Of a stretch of DNA of 64,000 nt, positions 35,044 to 47,640 are shown in pieces. The translations under genes and the position numbers were made by a program. Location of the stretch: assembly GCA_028023455.1 (NCBI GenBank), contig JAQFVV010000013.1:5146001-5210000 (forward strand). Direction: 5' to 3'. Source of the DNA: Epiperipatus broadwayi. Its lineage: Eukaryota; Onychophora; Udeonychophora; Euonychophora; Peripatidae. Numbering within the stretch: position 1 is the stretch's first letter; every line of letters begins with the position of its first letter. The notes beneath the pieces were generated by a model, which did no database searches, was not told where the DNA came from, and saw only the letters and a program-made list of their open reading frames with translations.

Positions 35044-35866
35044 AACATTTTGTTTATATTTATTCTTCCATAACTTCATTATTTGTACCCTTTCTGCTTT
35101 CAAGCATTTACATTGAATTAAACCAATAAACAACATATGATCACTAATAGATGCCTAATATTTTCTATGCCTTCTTTACACAATTTGCAGACTAAATCAC
35201 TGATATTTTTCCATTTACATGTGTATTCCCTTGTTGCTCAAGATCCCATTCGAGCCTTGAACAATAAACTACTTTCCTTGCTATTATCATAAATTAACTC
35301 GCACCCAATGTTCTATTTATCTCTACACATATTTAAAGTTCTCCATCTCTCCATCTACCTACTTTTTATTAATGCATCTATTCTTTTATCCCATTCCTTA
35401 CCACTATAACACTCAACAATCCTCCTAACATAATCATCCCACCTTTTGTACAAGTATACTGATATAAATTCTTTATCCAAATCTTCTGCATACTGCATTA
35501 CTTTTCTCACCCATCTTGTTCCCCACCCTTTACTTGTAACCCAATCAAATACTATTTTGAATATTCCTTATTATCCGTAAACTGCAACCTATCAAACATT
35601 TTCATTTTGCTTTTTGCATTTCTCATATAAAAACTTGACCATCCCATTTCTCCTTGGATTGCCTCCTTTGCTGTCCACACATCTGCATCTAATGCATGTC
35701 TGCCTATTTCCATTTGTACTTTTTCTAAGTAATCTAATACCCCTTTACTAATACATACCGCATCATTACCATATGTTAATCCTGCTACTGCAACTCCTTA
35801 CCATACAATTCTAGCTACATCATATTTATTATATGAAAACACTATTAATTTCTTTATCATCCCTTA
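35044..35866 (-). pseudogene. Third LINE fragment (RT C-terminal part)
   Basis: Diverged copy of about 29720-30520 of the longer LINE, covering the end of RT and the zinc-knuckle region, with many stops. Shared text includes CAACAATCCTCCTAACA, CATCTGCATCTAATGCATGTC and CATATTTATTATATGAAAAC. At 35124-35149 an extra 25 bp like the end of repeat R (ACCAATAAACAACATATGATC) is inserted. It ends abruptly at about 35866. Confidence 0.85.
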
Positions 35867-36032
35867 GTGGCGCCCTCGGTGATCAAAAGAAGTGAAGAAA
35901 GGACCAATACAATATATATATGTATAGTTGTTTTACAGTCATATTTGCAATATTCATTTAAAACATTAAAAAAAAAAAAATGAAAAAAAATAATTTACTG
36001 ATAAAGCACTTAAAAAAATATCATAAACCTAC

Positions 36033-36280
36033 ACTTATACTAGCTGTTGTCAGTGAGGAAGTTATCCATTCCTGGACTTCTTGCTTGACAGATTCTATTT
36101 TTGAATCTGTGGGTTCAGGAGCAGGAGTAGTAGGGCGAAGAGGAGTTTGTGTCAGACAACCTCTAGAGATCAAGGTGCACATGTAGGCATCATGTGAAAA
36201 GACATCATGCCGAATTAATTCAGCAAACAGAAGCAGTAAGTTGGCAAAAGCTTGCTTGTTTTCAGCACTGGGATTATCAT
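36033..36280 (-). CDS. MED12: MED12 internal exon c
   Basis: Encodes the core of the MED12 LCEWAV region. It contains LLLLFAELIRHDVFSHDAY then MCTLISRG, followed by a variable Pro/Thr-rich linker and EVQEWITSSL. The minus-strand acceptor is TTATTCCAG before 36280. Two donors are possible on the other side: GTATAAGT (exon to 36041) and GTAGGT (exon to 36033). Only the second leaves phase 0, which exon d needs to stay open, so 36033 is preferred. The exon starts with AT, which completes the Asp codon begun by the last G of exon b. Confidence 0.92.
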
Positions 36281-36979
36281 CTGGAATAAAAGATATTGAT
36301 TAGTACCTGAGAAAATGTACAATATCATTGTTTTTCTATTTATCCTATTGCGCCCCCTTCCCCAACATTTTTCTCATTTTATTTTTAAATTTTACAATAT
36401 TATATGAATTACAATCAGTTAACCCCCTCAAGCAATCAAACTGATGGTTGAAAAAATTATTTCCAGAATCGGTAATTTACCACATAATCATTTTTGAAGA
36501 TCTGTGCAGGATTTTGAATGAAATGATAATACATTCATACAAAAGTGAATTATATACCATTATAATTAAAAACAAAAAGTAGTTAACACTATATTAATTT
36601 TTATGCACTCATATAAATACTTTGTTTGTACCTATCTTTAATGACAAGAAGAGGACGATGACCCAATACATTGTAATGTTTTACAATCAATATTTTCAAT
36701 GATTATTGGGTTTAATTTTTTAATTGATATATAAATTACTATTAAAATATACAAAATCTGTAATAAAACTTAATGAGTAAGTAACCAATTTGCTTTCGAG
36801 ACAAAACTAATCAAACTTACATTTTTTGACCATAAAGTAAAATTACAGTAAATTCTGTATAGACCTTGAACCTTACTGATCAGTGAAACAGCTGATACAA
36901 TTTTTGATTGATCCAATTTCTCAAATTATCAAATAATGCCGAGACAAAAAATATCTACAATATATTATTCATACTATAT

Positions 36980-37002
36980 AAAACAGGCAAAACTCACTAT
37001 AT
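36980..37002 (-). repeat. Isolated end of repeat R
   Basis: AAAACAGGCAAAACTCACTA stands alone in otherwise ordinary intron sequence. It matches the junction sequence of repeat R units (33896, 34352 and inverted 35020). It may be a deletion footprint. Confidence 0.6.
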
Positions 37003-37209
37003 TTTAGTTATTTTTTATAAAATGTCTCTTCAACATTAATGGAAAAGGTCAGATCATAACCTATTGTCTAAAAGACATATTTTGGTCCTCTATTCTATTC
37101 TATTAATTTCAATGAAATTATTTCTTTTGCAAATTTTATGACAAACACATTTATTTTCAATCACAAAATAAGTTTACTATCTGTTACTGAAAAATTTTAT
37201 TAAGTATAG

Positions 37210-37290
37210 ATAAATTGGTCAGAGCATCCCTTTAAATACAGCATTCATGAATGTAAAAGTCTCAGATTCAATTCTCATTAGAGTACTATT
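37210..37290 (+). repeat. tRNA-derived SINE head
   Basis: TTGGTCAGAGCATCC resembles a tRNA A box and D-arm. CTCAGATTCAATTCTCA about 45 nt later resembles a B box. It is degenerate, with no intact acceptor stem, so it is not a functional tRNA gene. Confidence 0.5.
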
Positions 37291-40200
37291 ACTGATCAGG
37301 CTAGCGATACCTAGATAAAAAAAATGCTACTACTCGAAATATTGTGTTATATACTAACTTATGTGTTATTACTAAAAGTTGAATGTATTTGAAAAGTTTA
37401 AATAAAGCTTGAATTTTTCTAAGACATTTAACAATTAATTCTAGATGAAGGAAATAATTCAAATATAATTTACAAATAAAATGTCATAAAACTTTCAGAC
37501 AAACAGTAATTATTCATATTTTACCAAAAGATAAAATATGCCTAATTCATCTAGTCCTATAAAATAATTAACTATGGCTGAGCATTGTTACTAATATGAA
37601 TTATCCTAATAATCCAATGCTAAAAGGTTTACTTTCATGATGCTAAATTAATTATATCTCCCAATTATTGCATTGATAAGTAGCATTCTTAATACCATTG
37701 AATCAATTTGTAAAAATACTTTCTGAATGAAAATAAATTTAATAAACTGTAATTCTTAGCTTTTTAATAAGAGATTCACATATTAATCAGTTAGATAGGG
37801 TAAGAATAAAAATAATCGACTTCATAGTTATCAATGATCTATGTCCTGAAACTGGTTTCTATCTCATTAAAAGTACATTTATTGTTTAGTTTTTTATTTT
37901 GTTCCTAGATTACAAAAAAAAAGAAGTTTGTTTTTTTAAATGAAGAAACCAACTTTTATATTGATTTTGATAACATTTTTACTAGATTATAAAAATAGGC
38001 AATTCAAAGTAGTCCCAAAACTGCCAAAGAAGCAGCATGATCGGCAAAAGTATCAACTACCCATGCAGCCTTACATGAATTCTCTTATTCTATTTCATAA
38101 TTCCTTTTGTCTAAACTGCAATCGATGTTATTTGATATGTCTTCAAATATGTATTTTAAGTGTTTCACTTGTTTGAGATGCACATAAATAAACATCTCAA
38201 CGGACTTTAAAGCTCTAACCTGATTTAAACAATTATAGATAGTAAAATTATATGAAGATGTTTTAAATATTTACACAGAAAAGGCAAACTTTATATAAAT
38301 TTATTTTATTTGTTTAGCATGCTTTCAACAATTTTGTCGTATTCATAGCACAAGTTTTACTATGTGTATAGGTCTTATTTACCCCCAAAAGGTAATGCAT
38401 ACGTTTTTTTTTTTTTGTCTTGCCTTATTTGCTATATATGAGAATATAGAAATGATTGATATATTAAATTATATGAGAATATAGTGAAAAAACTTGAAAC
38501 AATTAATAATAAATTCTTTATTTGATTAATCCTGAAATTTATGTGTGAAAGTTATTGCTAATAAGGACTTCTTGTTTGCAGATGGATACAGGAAAAAAAA
38601 TTTTTTTCACAGTATTTGGCTTTTGCATTATTACATAATTTTCAGAAACTTTATGGCTGCTGCCTTGATTAGGGTAAAATATTTTGAAAGATAGATAGAG
38701 ATGTTGACTAAAAAAATTAAAAGCATATGTGTGCGCTTCTTTTGAGAATCAATGTTTTATGAAGGTGTATAGCTTTTCACTAAATAAATTCAAAAAAAAA
38801 AGTAAAAAAAAAACAAACATAAATTTTCTGCCACTATATCGATTTCTAAAAATAGTGTTATTATTTTCTAATTGAACATTTCTTTTACAAATGAATGAAC
38901 ATAGGCATAAAATGATTGAGTATATTAAAGGTTAGTAATCTTTTCAATTCTAAATATCTTACTATAAAAAAAAACAAATTTTTTTCTGCGTAACTTTTTA
39001 AAAATAGATTAGCATTAATGAAGATTATTTTTTTTATTGGATGACAAGTTTCTTAAGAAGTTATATTTATACTGAAACATAAAAATTGAAGGCAGTACAA
39101 AATCTCATTCAACTAAATACACCGAGATTTTTTTCCCAATTTCCTCAGTGTAAAATTGATTCAGAAATATTATGTGCTTCAATTAGCCATACTTATTAGC
39201 TAATAAAATATTGAAAAATCAATAATCTGATGGTTTTGTATTGAGAACTACAATATATATTAAATATATTTTACTATATCTATTAAAAAACCATAACTCT
39301 TGTCATTAATAAAAATGTAACACAAATGTTAATACTATGTTATGTTTCATGTAGATAGATGCAATATTAAATTGCATCTATCCTATCTGAAGGAACATTC
39401 TATATTCTTTGGAAGCTCAGTGACATGTTTGGAAAAAAAAAAGAAAAGGTCCACAATGTAAGCTAAAATTATTATCCAGATATTTTAATATCCATGATAG
39501 TCAAAATCATTTTTCCTTAAATTTTAATTCATTTTTTAAATTTATTCCAATAATGCTAACTTTAATGATAATTGTAAATAATGTTTCAATATTTTATTAA
39601 ATATTAGTCTTCTATATTTTTCTTCTTCTATATTGGAAGGTTAAATATGTAACAACAGTTTTCTACATCCCATTTTAGAACTATTTATTATAAGCTTGGG
39701 CAATCAATAATCATAATAAACTGACCTTATTGTAAGTACAGATAATCAAAAAGAGATATCCATGTATATTTAGCATTTACAAATTAGAACAGATGCTAAT
39801 GACATGTTGTTAATGAATATTGCATGAAAGCTTTTGAAATTATTTTATAATGTCCATAGCTTGCCACTGCAGAATTTTAGTCAAATTTCAAAATGATTTA
39901 AAATAAATAATTATAAAAGATAACAAAAAAGTGATTAAAAAAACATTACTCTTATGTGATGTATTGGCTTGGTAATATTTTTGAATTCATTTTATGCTAT
40001 CATTGAGCTTAAGGAATCTATATAAAAGGATGTTATTATAAGACTGGTAATATATTTAAGAAAGTAATATCTAAGAATATTTTTACTTTTTAACAATTTA
40101 AATATTTATAATAGAAACTTACCTTGTTTATAATCTTAAATATTTATTATATATGATCAGTGGAAAACAAAATATAATGATTCCACTATAAATGGTAAAA

Positions 40201-41064
40201 ACAATCTTCTTTTTTTGCTTGCACTTTCCTTAACCCAGAAATTATTGTAGTTTTGAACAGATATTTTAACAAATAGTTTAAACTGTTCAGGACTTGTTAA
40301 TTATAAGAATAATTATATATTATTTCTATAGGAGACTATATCAAATAATTTATAATGTCATAAAATAAAAATTAGGTTATATTGTTTAATCTTTACAAAG
40401 GAAGGAGAAAATTAGTTATTAGTTAATTAAAAGGCTTATTTATGATGAAATATTTATAATGGGGAAGTCATTAATTTTTTTAATTTCCAAATTTAAATAA
40501 TTGCATTACAAATATTTATTTATTTTTTTCTATTGATGTAAAAGTTCATAGATATTGGCAAGTAGAGATCTTGCTAAAAAAATGCAAACATAATTTTCCA
40601 ATGTTCAATTCTTTTCTTGAAATGTAATTACTATAAAGATTGGTTCACATAAGATAATATCTGTTGTGATGAACCTTTGAGATATACATTGTTTCTCTAA
40701 AATGAAACCCTTTCAAATGATATTTTCTTTTATGTGAATCCAGAAATTAAAACCACAAACTGTCTGCTAATCAAGCTTAAAAAAATACCCAATATCAATT
40801 AAATGTTCCAAACTATGACAACGTTATCAGTGAAATATAATAATCTATATGCAATTATATCAATGCTTCTTACGTAGAGAATAACCTTAATATGGTTCAG
40901 TACAACATTTGCCTTTGATAAGTGATCTATACTGAAAAGACATCAAAGTTATATTTAAGGTTCTTACATATTTTTTCCACATAAAAAGCATTGATATAAT
41001 TATACATATATATATTAATATCAATAAATAAATCAATAAAAAAAGCAATAATATTATAACTTAC

Positions 41065-41188
41065 CAAGAATTGGAGCATCCTCATCTAAGAATTTCATGA
41101 GGAGATTTTGAAAAATAGGAAGACCACTGGGAATCATAGAGGCAGAAGAAACGGAATCTTTCTCATCAATGATTTCATCAGCATATTT
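41065..41188 (-). CDS. MED12: MED12 internal exon b
   Basis: Reads KYADEIIDEKDSVSSAS, then LPIFQNLLMKFLDEDAPIL. This aligns with the MED12 segment that follows the LCEWAV helix and contains a conserved FLD-x-x-AP motif. The minus-strand donor is a strong GTAAGT (41059-41064). The acceptor is AAAAAG before AAATATG, with a T-rich tract upstream. It is read in phase 0 and leaves one G for exon c. All 41 codons are open. Confidence 0.92.
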
Positions 41189-41449
41189 CTTTTTAAAAAA
41201 AGTTAATATTGTAAATTTTTAATATTTTTACATATTATTACACCACCTTTAATTAATATAAAAAAAAAAAAGAAATAAAACAAAGATGATCAAAATAAAC
41301 TAATTAGGATTTACATTTATTAAACTTCATCTAAACCCAATGGATTATAACTGGCAAATAATTATCATTATTAATTAGCAACCAAAAGACAGATTCCACA
41401 TACTACATTTTCCAAACTTTTTTGTCACTTAATTTACTTTTCAAATAAA

Positions 41450-42080
41450 TCTAGTTATTGTCTTCTTTAAGACCACTAGACAATTTATTTATCTCTTCTC
41501 CTTGTATCTTCCTAGTCTTTTTCAATATATTTTTCATAATTATTCTAAATATATTCCTAATCTAATTCCCCTTTCCATAATTTCCTCAAAAAATAATCTC
41601 ATTCTTGGTAAACATCTTCGTTCCTGATTTTATCTTTATCTTTTCTATTGCAACTCTTATTCTAATTTTTTTATTGCTACTTCCATCATTAATTATCTAG
41701 CTTCCTAAATATTTAAAAACATTAACCTTTTCTACAATTTTCTGCCAATGCTTACTCTTAATCTTTTTTTCTTTCTATTTCTACCTATTTTTATTATTTT
41801 AATTTTATTTGCATTTATTTACATTTTAAACTTTTTATGTTTTGCCAATCTTACATAACATTTTCCTCATTATCTACATATACTGTCATATCAGCAGCAA
41901 ACTTGATAAAATAAATCTTCCAATCCTCAATGCTAATTCCATCTTTATCAACTCATCTATATGTATTAAATAAACAGGTTATAGACAATATTACTATCTT
42001 AACACTTCTTTTGATATTTATCTAAACCTTACACATATCTTAGAATTTATAAATTAATTTTTTAAAAAATATCTTTCCAT
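41450..42080 (-). pseudogene. Decayed LINE reverse transcriptase, second family
   Basis: Across shifting frames the minus strand gives LFNTY, DELIK, IYFIKFAADMTVYVDNEEN (a decayed FADD box) and, 150 bp on, NVFKYLGS. This order and spacing is typical of LINE RT palm and thumb. The wording differs from the LINE at 30-31.5 kb, so it is another family. Many stops show it is old. Confidence 0.6.
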
Positions 42081-43074
42081 CCAATCAATAATATTCATTT
42101 TCAGTCATCAATAGTAGTAGTCATTTGCAACGAGATGGCCATTCCAAAAAAAAAAGACAAAATAATAATAAAGCACTGGAAGTGAGCTTTGCGAAGACTA
42201 TATAAACCAATTTATAAACCACAAATACATTCACATAAAAAATATGCTAATCCACTATTATATTAGTTGATACTTTGTGATAATGTCTTTTAAATTATTC
42301 TGCATCAAATTTTTCTTTCTGACAGACTCCAGCATCTTATTTAACCATAGCTTTCCATTAAAATTCTATTCTAAGCCATATCTTCCTGATAAAAACAATC
42401 AATATTGTACTTCTTTTAAATGTTCGAGATAATTTTTATAATGTAAACAGGGACTAAAGATTATGCTCAACTTCACTATGAATACTTTTTTAAGGAAATT
42501 ATGTGTTGTTCATTTGTTTCATATGTCCAATCCAATGATGATGTGATTTTACAATAGTAAATTCTATAATATCACATTCAATAAACTGAAGAACAATGAT
42601 TGATATTTTTAGTTTGTCACAGTATTTTTACGGAGCATTCTTAAATAAAATTTTTCTAATGCTTTTATGTTACACTGATAAGGGGTTCTGTACAAAAATA
42701 AATTCGTTATGCAGCTAATTTAGCTGCAGTAGTTATTTCACTGTGATAAAATATATTTTAATTTATTAAAAAACAGCCCAATGAAGTCAGTATTTCATCT
42801 CAACATCTAAGTCCATTTTTCTATCACTCACATTCTTAAATTAATAACTGTCTAAAGTTGTTAAAGATTTTTCTTCTATTCCTGGTTGGTAAAGAACTTT
42901 TTTGAAATATTAATTACTAAATCGAAATCTTTATATGTTGCATTTAAAACATTAAATATATTCTGTAGTTAAACTTTTGTTTTCAAGATCAATAAATAAA
43001 TATTAACCTCTTTTACTCTCTCTATATAACACAATAGTTCTTACTATTACAATTAGCTCTACAAGATAAATTTA

Positions 43075-43150
43075 ATGTAGTGATGGAGTGTCAGACTTTG
43101 GAAATGTAAGATCATTGGATTGATTCCACTTCTGGTATTTCCAGTGCTCA
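43075..43150 (+). repeat. tRNA-derived SINE head
   Basis: GTAGTGATGGAGTGTCAGAC followed about 25 nt later by GGATTGATTCCACTT, which resembles a B box (GGTTCGANTCC). Likely a tRNA-derived SINE remnant. Confidence 0.45.
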
Positions 43151-45775
43151 AACTTCTTATGAACTCTCGAGTAATAAAATCATTTGATTATTTTTTTCTA
43201 TTATAACTGCATCTCTTGCTCCTCTATCTTTTCTAAATTTAAACTATCATTCAAATAGGAATGTATCTATTTGAAATCATTTATTTAAGAAATACAATAA
43301 CAACATGTATTTAAAAAATACAATAACAACATGGGACTATTAAATTAATTGTTCTAAAATGTTTAATTTTACTGAATTTTATATTTCTTCTAATAGAATT
43401 ATAAACATCGAGTCATTAATTGCAATTCAACCATTAGTCAATTCTCTCAGACTCTTTTCTCCTATAGATTCCAATAAACTAGAATCACATCACTTTCCTG
43501 TCCTTTGTCAACTTTCAACTCGGTTAATGTTTGTACAATTTCATTCTTCAGTACTGAACAATCTATTCAATTACTTTTTTAAAAATTTTTCTTGAATAAT
43601 TTCCAACTTTTATATGGATATTTATTTTCTTATGTAATAACTCTGTGAAAACTTTTCTTCAATATTCCCTTTTATTATTGATGTGTATAACTTTTTTCTG
43701 TTAAAATAACAAAAAAACAAAAGCTTAAGAATATATAGGGAGGCTGGGGGGTTAACCGAAATTTTATAATAAAAAATTGTTTACTTATCTTTAAGAATTA
43801 TAAATTTAATCTCCCTTAAAGTACTGTCCATTTAATAAGATACACCAGTCTAAACATGTTTTTCACTTTTCGAAATAGTCTGGAAATACAAAGTGAAGCC
43901 TTTTAATGCCTGTGTCATTTTTTTTTCACCATTTCTAAGTCAGCAAAAAAAAAAAAATTCCAGCATTTTTTCGAAAGAATAAAAGAAGACACATAGCTAG
44001 AGATCAAGCGAATGTGAGTGATAAATAAGCTGAATCATGTTGAATTTAATAAAAAAATTATTTCACATTTAAGCCTGCTCGCAGAAGAATTGTCATGCAA
44101 AATCTTGGGACTCCTCATTTTGCCACAAAATGGGATGTTTACATTTTACCTCACCACACAAACATTTCAGAACTTATAGATAAATCTTCTGACCATTAAG
44201 AATTAATTTTGAGAGAAAAATGCTATTTGTGTCAATAGAATAAAAAAATCACGATTATCTTAGTAGTGGATTTCACTCAGCAAGCTTTTTTGGGACATGG
44301 TGAATTTGACAATTTTATTAAACACTTGTGTTTTTTCCAGAACAGTTTTCTTGTAATCTGTTTCTAACATTACAATTGTTTTCTCCAAAAAAAAAAAAAA
44401 CCAGAATTTCACATTTTTCAGTCATTGCTAAAAATCACCAAATACATGGCACGATTTCACATGGAAATGTAATTTGGCAGATTGATGCAAATGGGTCCCC
44501 ACAAAAGGTATGTAACAACAGATGCATGTACGACAGCAGGTGCACTTACCAGAGAACAATTCCAGTTATTTTTGGGTTCCCCCTCATATACTTTCAATAG
44601 AAGACTAAAACGTTTTCAATTTTTAAAAAAAAAATATAATAATCAATATTGTTATAATAAATTAGCGTTATTCTGTTATTCTCTTATTTTTTTAAGTATT
44701 AAGTAACTATTAAGATAATTGAACTATTAGTCTTTAATTTAAAATGGCAAAAAGTATAAGCCATTTGAAAAAATATATAAAAATCTTTTATATAACAGAA
44801 GTAGTCAATAGTTATTTGGAGACAGACAGCAACAGAATATATTTAGTAAATTTGGAAGACTTAATTGGGACAGAAGAATGATAATAGCTACATTACACAC
44901 CCAAATCTAAATATTGTACTATTTTTACAAATGGCAAATAGTATATTTGTTAATATATTATCTGAAAAATTATCTACACAGTGAGAAAGATTTCTAATTA
45001 TGATTTTGGAAAAATATTTTTTCCAAAATGATCTTTGGATGAAAAAAACTAATCTTAATTATCAATACTATTTGCTATTTTCACTAAAGAATCACTTATG
45101 AAAGAAAATTATAGTACAGATAGATTTTCATTAGTAATACATCAAATATACATATTTGTTTATAATAAGTTTCAAAGATTAACTAAAGATACTCTAAAGA
45201 GATGTTGCAATGATTTCCTTCATTGAAAGAATATGGCTGATAACAGATTGCATTTGTTCTAAATAGTAAAATTCACTGCAGAAATTAACATAAGCTATCA
45301 GGAGATGAGAGATAAATAGATTAAAGTGCTAGTATGTGATATATATGTACATGTTTGTGATTCACAGATTATTTCATAAAATAATTACAAAATTCATGTT
45401 TAGCTTTTTATTCTTTGGTTTTTATTTATTTTTTATTCTTTTTAATTTCTGGAATTACCATTTTTGTAAGACAAATAATACTATGACAATACTTATCTAT
45501 TTATTATATCTCTTATGCTAACAGATGTTATACCAATCGTAAATGATACTTAGATATAATACATATTAATCAGGAAATATTAAAAAAATACCAATTCTTC
45601 TATATTACCATTGCCAACAATCAATTATATAAAAATGTAAAGCCAATGAAATAATATACTGAGTCAAGATAATGTATGATTTTATCTTACACTAGCTGCA
45701 AACAATTGTTATACAAGAATGTTAATTTATTCAATTTCAAATTGTACAGTATTTTGGTTTAATGGAATATTTTAC

Positions 45776-45907
45776 CTCTGCTGTGAGTTCAGCTTGCTTC
45801 TTTTCTAACAATGCTGCAACAACCATTGATCTGTATTCCCCTGTCCGCTGAATGCATACTGCCCACTCACACAGTAATAGCACTACTGGTTCATCATTGC
45901 AAGGTAA
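45776..45907 (-). CDS. MED12: MED12 internal exon a (LCEWAV motif)
   Basis: A 44-codon exon, in phase 0 at both ends, containing LLLCEWAVCIQRTGEYRSMV then LLEKKQAEL. LCEWAV is the signature that names the MED12 family domain, so gene identity rests most directly on this exon. The minus-strand acceptor is TTGTTTTTCAG (45908 onward) and the donor is GTAAAA (45770-45775). The exon before it, which should encode the helix ending near the SLDxLYNxIF region of MED12, was not found to the right and is either far away or outside the window. Confidence 0.96.
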
Positions 45908-46159
45908 CTGAAAAACAAGTAAGAATTTGAACAACAATAATAAAAATACTTTAAAAATTTCAATATTAATAATTAAAATGTAAGATATGATACTTTATAA
46001 TTAAAACTCATTCAGAAAAAAAAAAAAGAACTAAAAATCTATTTTATGTTGTGTTTAGTCATGATTATACATATAAATACAAACGAGGATACATGTTTTA
46101 ATAACACATTTATTAGTAATATATAGATACAAACATACACTCGAGTTATTATAATATTT

Positions 46160-47640
46160 ACACATTTAAGTAATAATGACGGTATAGCTACCAGTTCTAA
46201 TGTGAACTGTTGAAAAAGGAACTGTATGTGTCCTTATAGATTTCCTTACCACTTCCAATTATACTTGACAGCCTGCCTCATGAGTAGTTATGGAGATTCT
46301 TCTGTCTGTATTCCCAGCTTGCCAAATAATCAATTTTGGTTCTAGCAGCTTCCACTCCTAAACATGAACTTGCGTTGCTGCGTTAACCATTAGCTTAAAT
46401 AACTTTAGTCTGGAGAACAATCACCGCTGTTCAGGTTAGCAGGAGTTTCCTTCGACTGTATAGGAAAAACAGACTATTGTTATTCATGTTTAACAGTTGT
46501 TCTCTGGAGAATGTATACTGTCTTTCAGGTTTGATAGTCGTTCTCTACCTTACCTTCAAAATGCCTGACTATTTATTACCAGTTCCCCAATCTTAACAGA
46601 AACATTCGATTCAATGGGCATCATTGACTATTGGCCTGTTCTTGCCATTGGCTGTGCATTGTCTTTATCTACATGCATTGATTAGCAGCAATGAACTCTC
46701 AATCTGATCGCAATAAGAAAAAAATCTGAACTAGGCCATTATTTGAAGGCAAGGTGAGCTATGATATTCCTTCTCCCTGGCTAAAATTAGCTCTGGAAAA
46801 TGTAGTCATGCAGATGTGTTGTAAGATGTCTTCTTCACTTTGTTGCTTCTTCTGGCTTGGTGATGTTCTCAGTAGGTCCACTGTTGTCACCATTTGAAGT
46901 TCTTGCAACTGAAAGTTCATTATAGCTGGCTGATGATTTATCACTGATAGATTGCAACTGTTTCATCTGATGAGGTTTTGCTGATGGCTGGTTTGGAGCT
47001 GTAGATTCATGCAGCTGATTGATGCCACATCACTGTTGGCTTGCCACTTATTTTCATCTGGTAAGGCTTTGCTGATAGTTGGTTGTGAAACTGTAGATTA
47101 ATTTGACTTAAGTGCGTTCTTGTGACAATGATGTTATTGTCCATCAGCAGTTATAACCAATATTGTTTGAAGCCCAATATTTCAGGAATCGATTTCATAG
47201 TGCTCTTGAACATGCATCATAGGACATGAGTAATTATCCGTTTTTTTATACTAATAGTTTTGTATCTTATTGTAGGGTTCAAACATGGATTATTGATTAC
47301 TTCTGGGTAAACCCTTTTTAATTTACTTCTAATTGTGAACTGATTCACTTTTGTCATTACAAACTCTAAGTTACTGAACCAGTCATAGCCTAATAAATTG
47401 CTATATTCATGATAATGCTACAACCAGTGGTAGATATAGATAGTCTTATTAGGCATCGTAACTTTAACTCTTGTCTGTCTCAAGAGTGTTATTTGATTGC
47501 CCTGGTAACCAATTATTGATTTTCTGCTAAGATGCAGCTCAAATTTATTATTGTTATTAATGATGGACCAGGTTTTGTTTAAAACTATGGACACTATAGA
47601 CCTTGTATCCAGTTCCACTGTGACTGCATATCATTAATAA
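46160..47640 (-). pseudogene. Ty3/Gypsy relic with retropepsin
   Basis: At 47290-47640 the minus strand reads VELDTRSIVSIV, then KSIIGYQGNQITLL and NLLGYDWF. This is a decayed retroviral-type aspartic protease in which the DTG triad has become DTR and the LLGRDW block has become LLGYDW. The sequence continuing to 46160 is less AT-rich and may be further pol or a terminal repeat, but I could not identify domains there. It differs from the Gypsy element at 18.6-27.4 kb. Confidence 0.55.

Larger units (their letters stand above)
12629..36032 (-). other. MED12 intron c-d (23.4 kb), filled with transposons
   Basis: A very long intron. It contains a diverged copy of repeat R, a T-rich repetitive block, a Gypsy element with giant LTRs, LTR-like family 2, a LINE with two extra fragments, and the repeat R cluster. 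The stretches 12660-14670 and 16830-18575 are AT-rich, and nothing was recognised in them. No candidate MED12 exon was seen inside, and the phases of exons c and d join directly. Confidence 0.8.
36281..41064 (-). other. MED12 intron b-c (4.8 kb)
   Basis: AT-rich. Contains a 23 bp remnant of a repeat R end (36980-37002) and a tRNA-like SINE head (37210-37290). The stretch 37350-41060 holds nothing recognisable. A frame at 37940-38176 on the plus strand looks random. Confidence 0.85.
41189..45775 (-). other. MED12 intron a-b (4.6 kb)
   Basis: Holds a decayed LINE RT (41450-42080) and a tRNA-like head (43075-43150). The stretch 43970-44600 is somewhat less AT-rich and may be another old repeat, but I do not recognise it. 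The rest is plain AT-rich sequence. Confidence 0.85.

Noticed and set aside
35980-36186. Plus-strand 68-codon frame
   Set aside because: It is antisense to MED12 exon c, which has splice sites and family conservation on the other strand.
36041-36280. Alternative exon c boundary at the GTATAAGT donor
   Set aside because: It leaves phase 1, which puts exon d out of frame and gives an early stop; the GTAGGT donor at 36033 leaves phase 0 and fits.
44328-44706. Two overlapping plus-strand frames, mildly GC-richer sequence
   Set aside because: No family resemblance found in any frame. It may be an old repeat, but there is not enough to name it.
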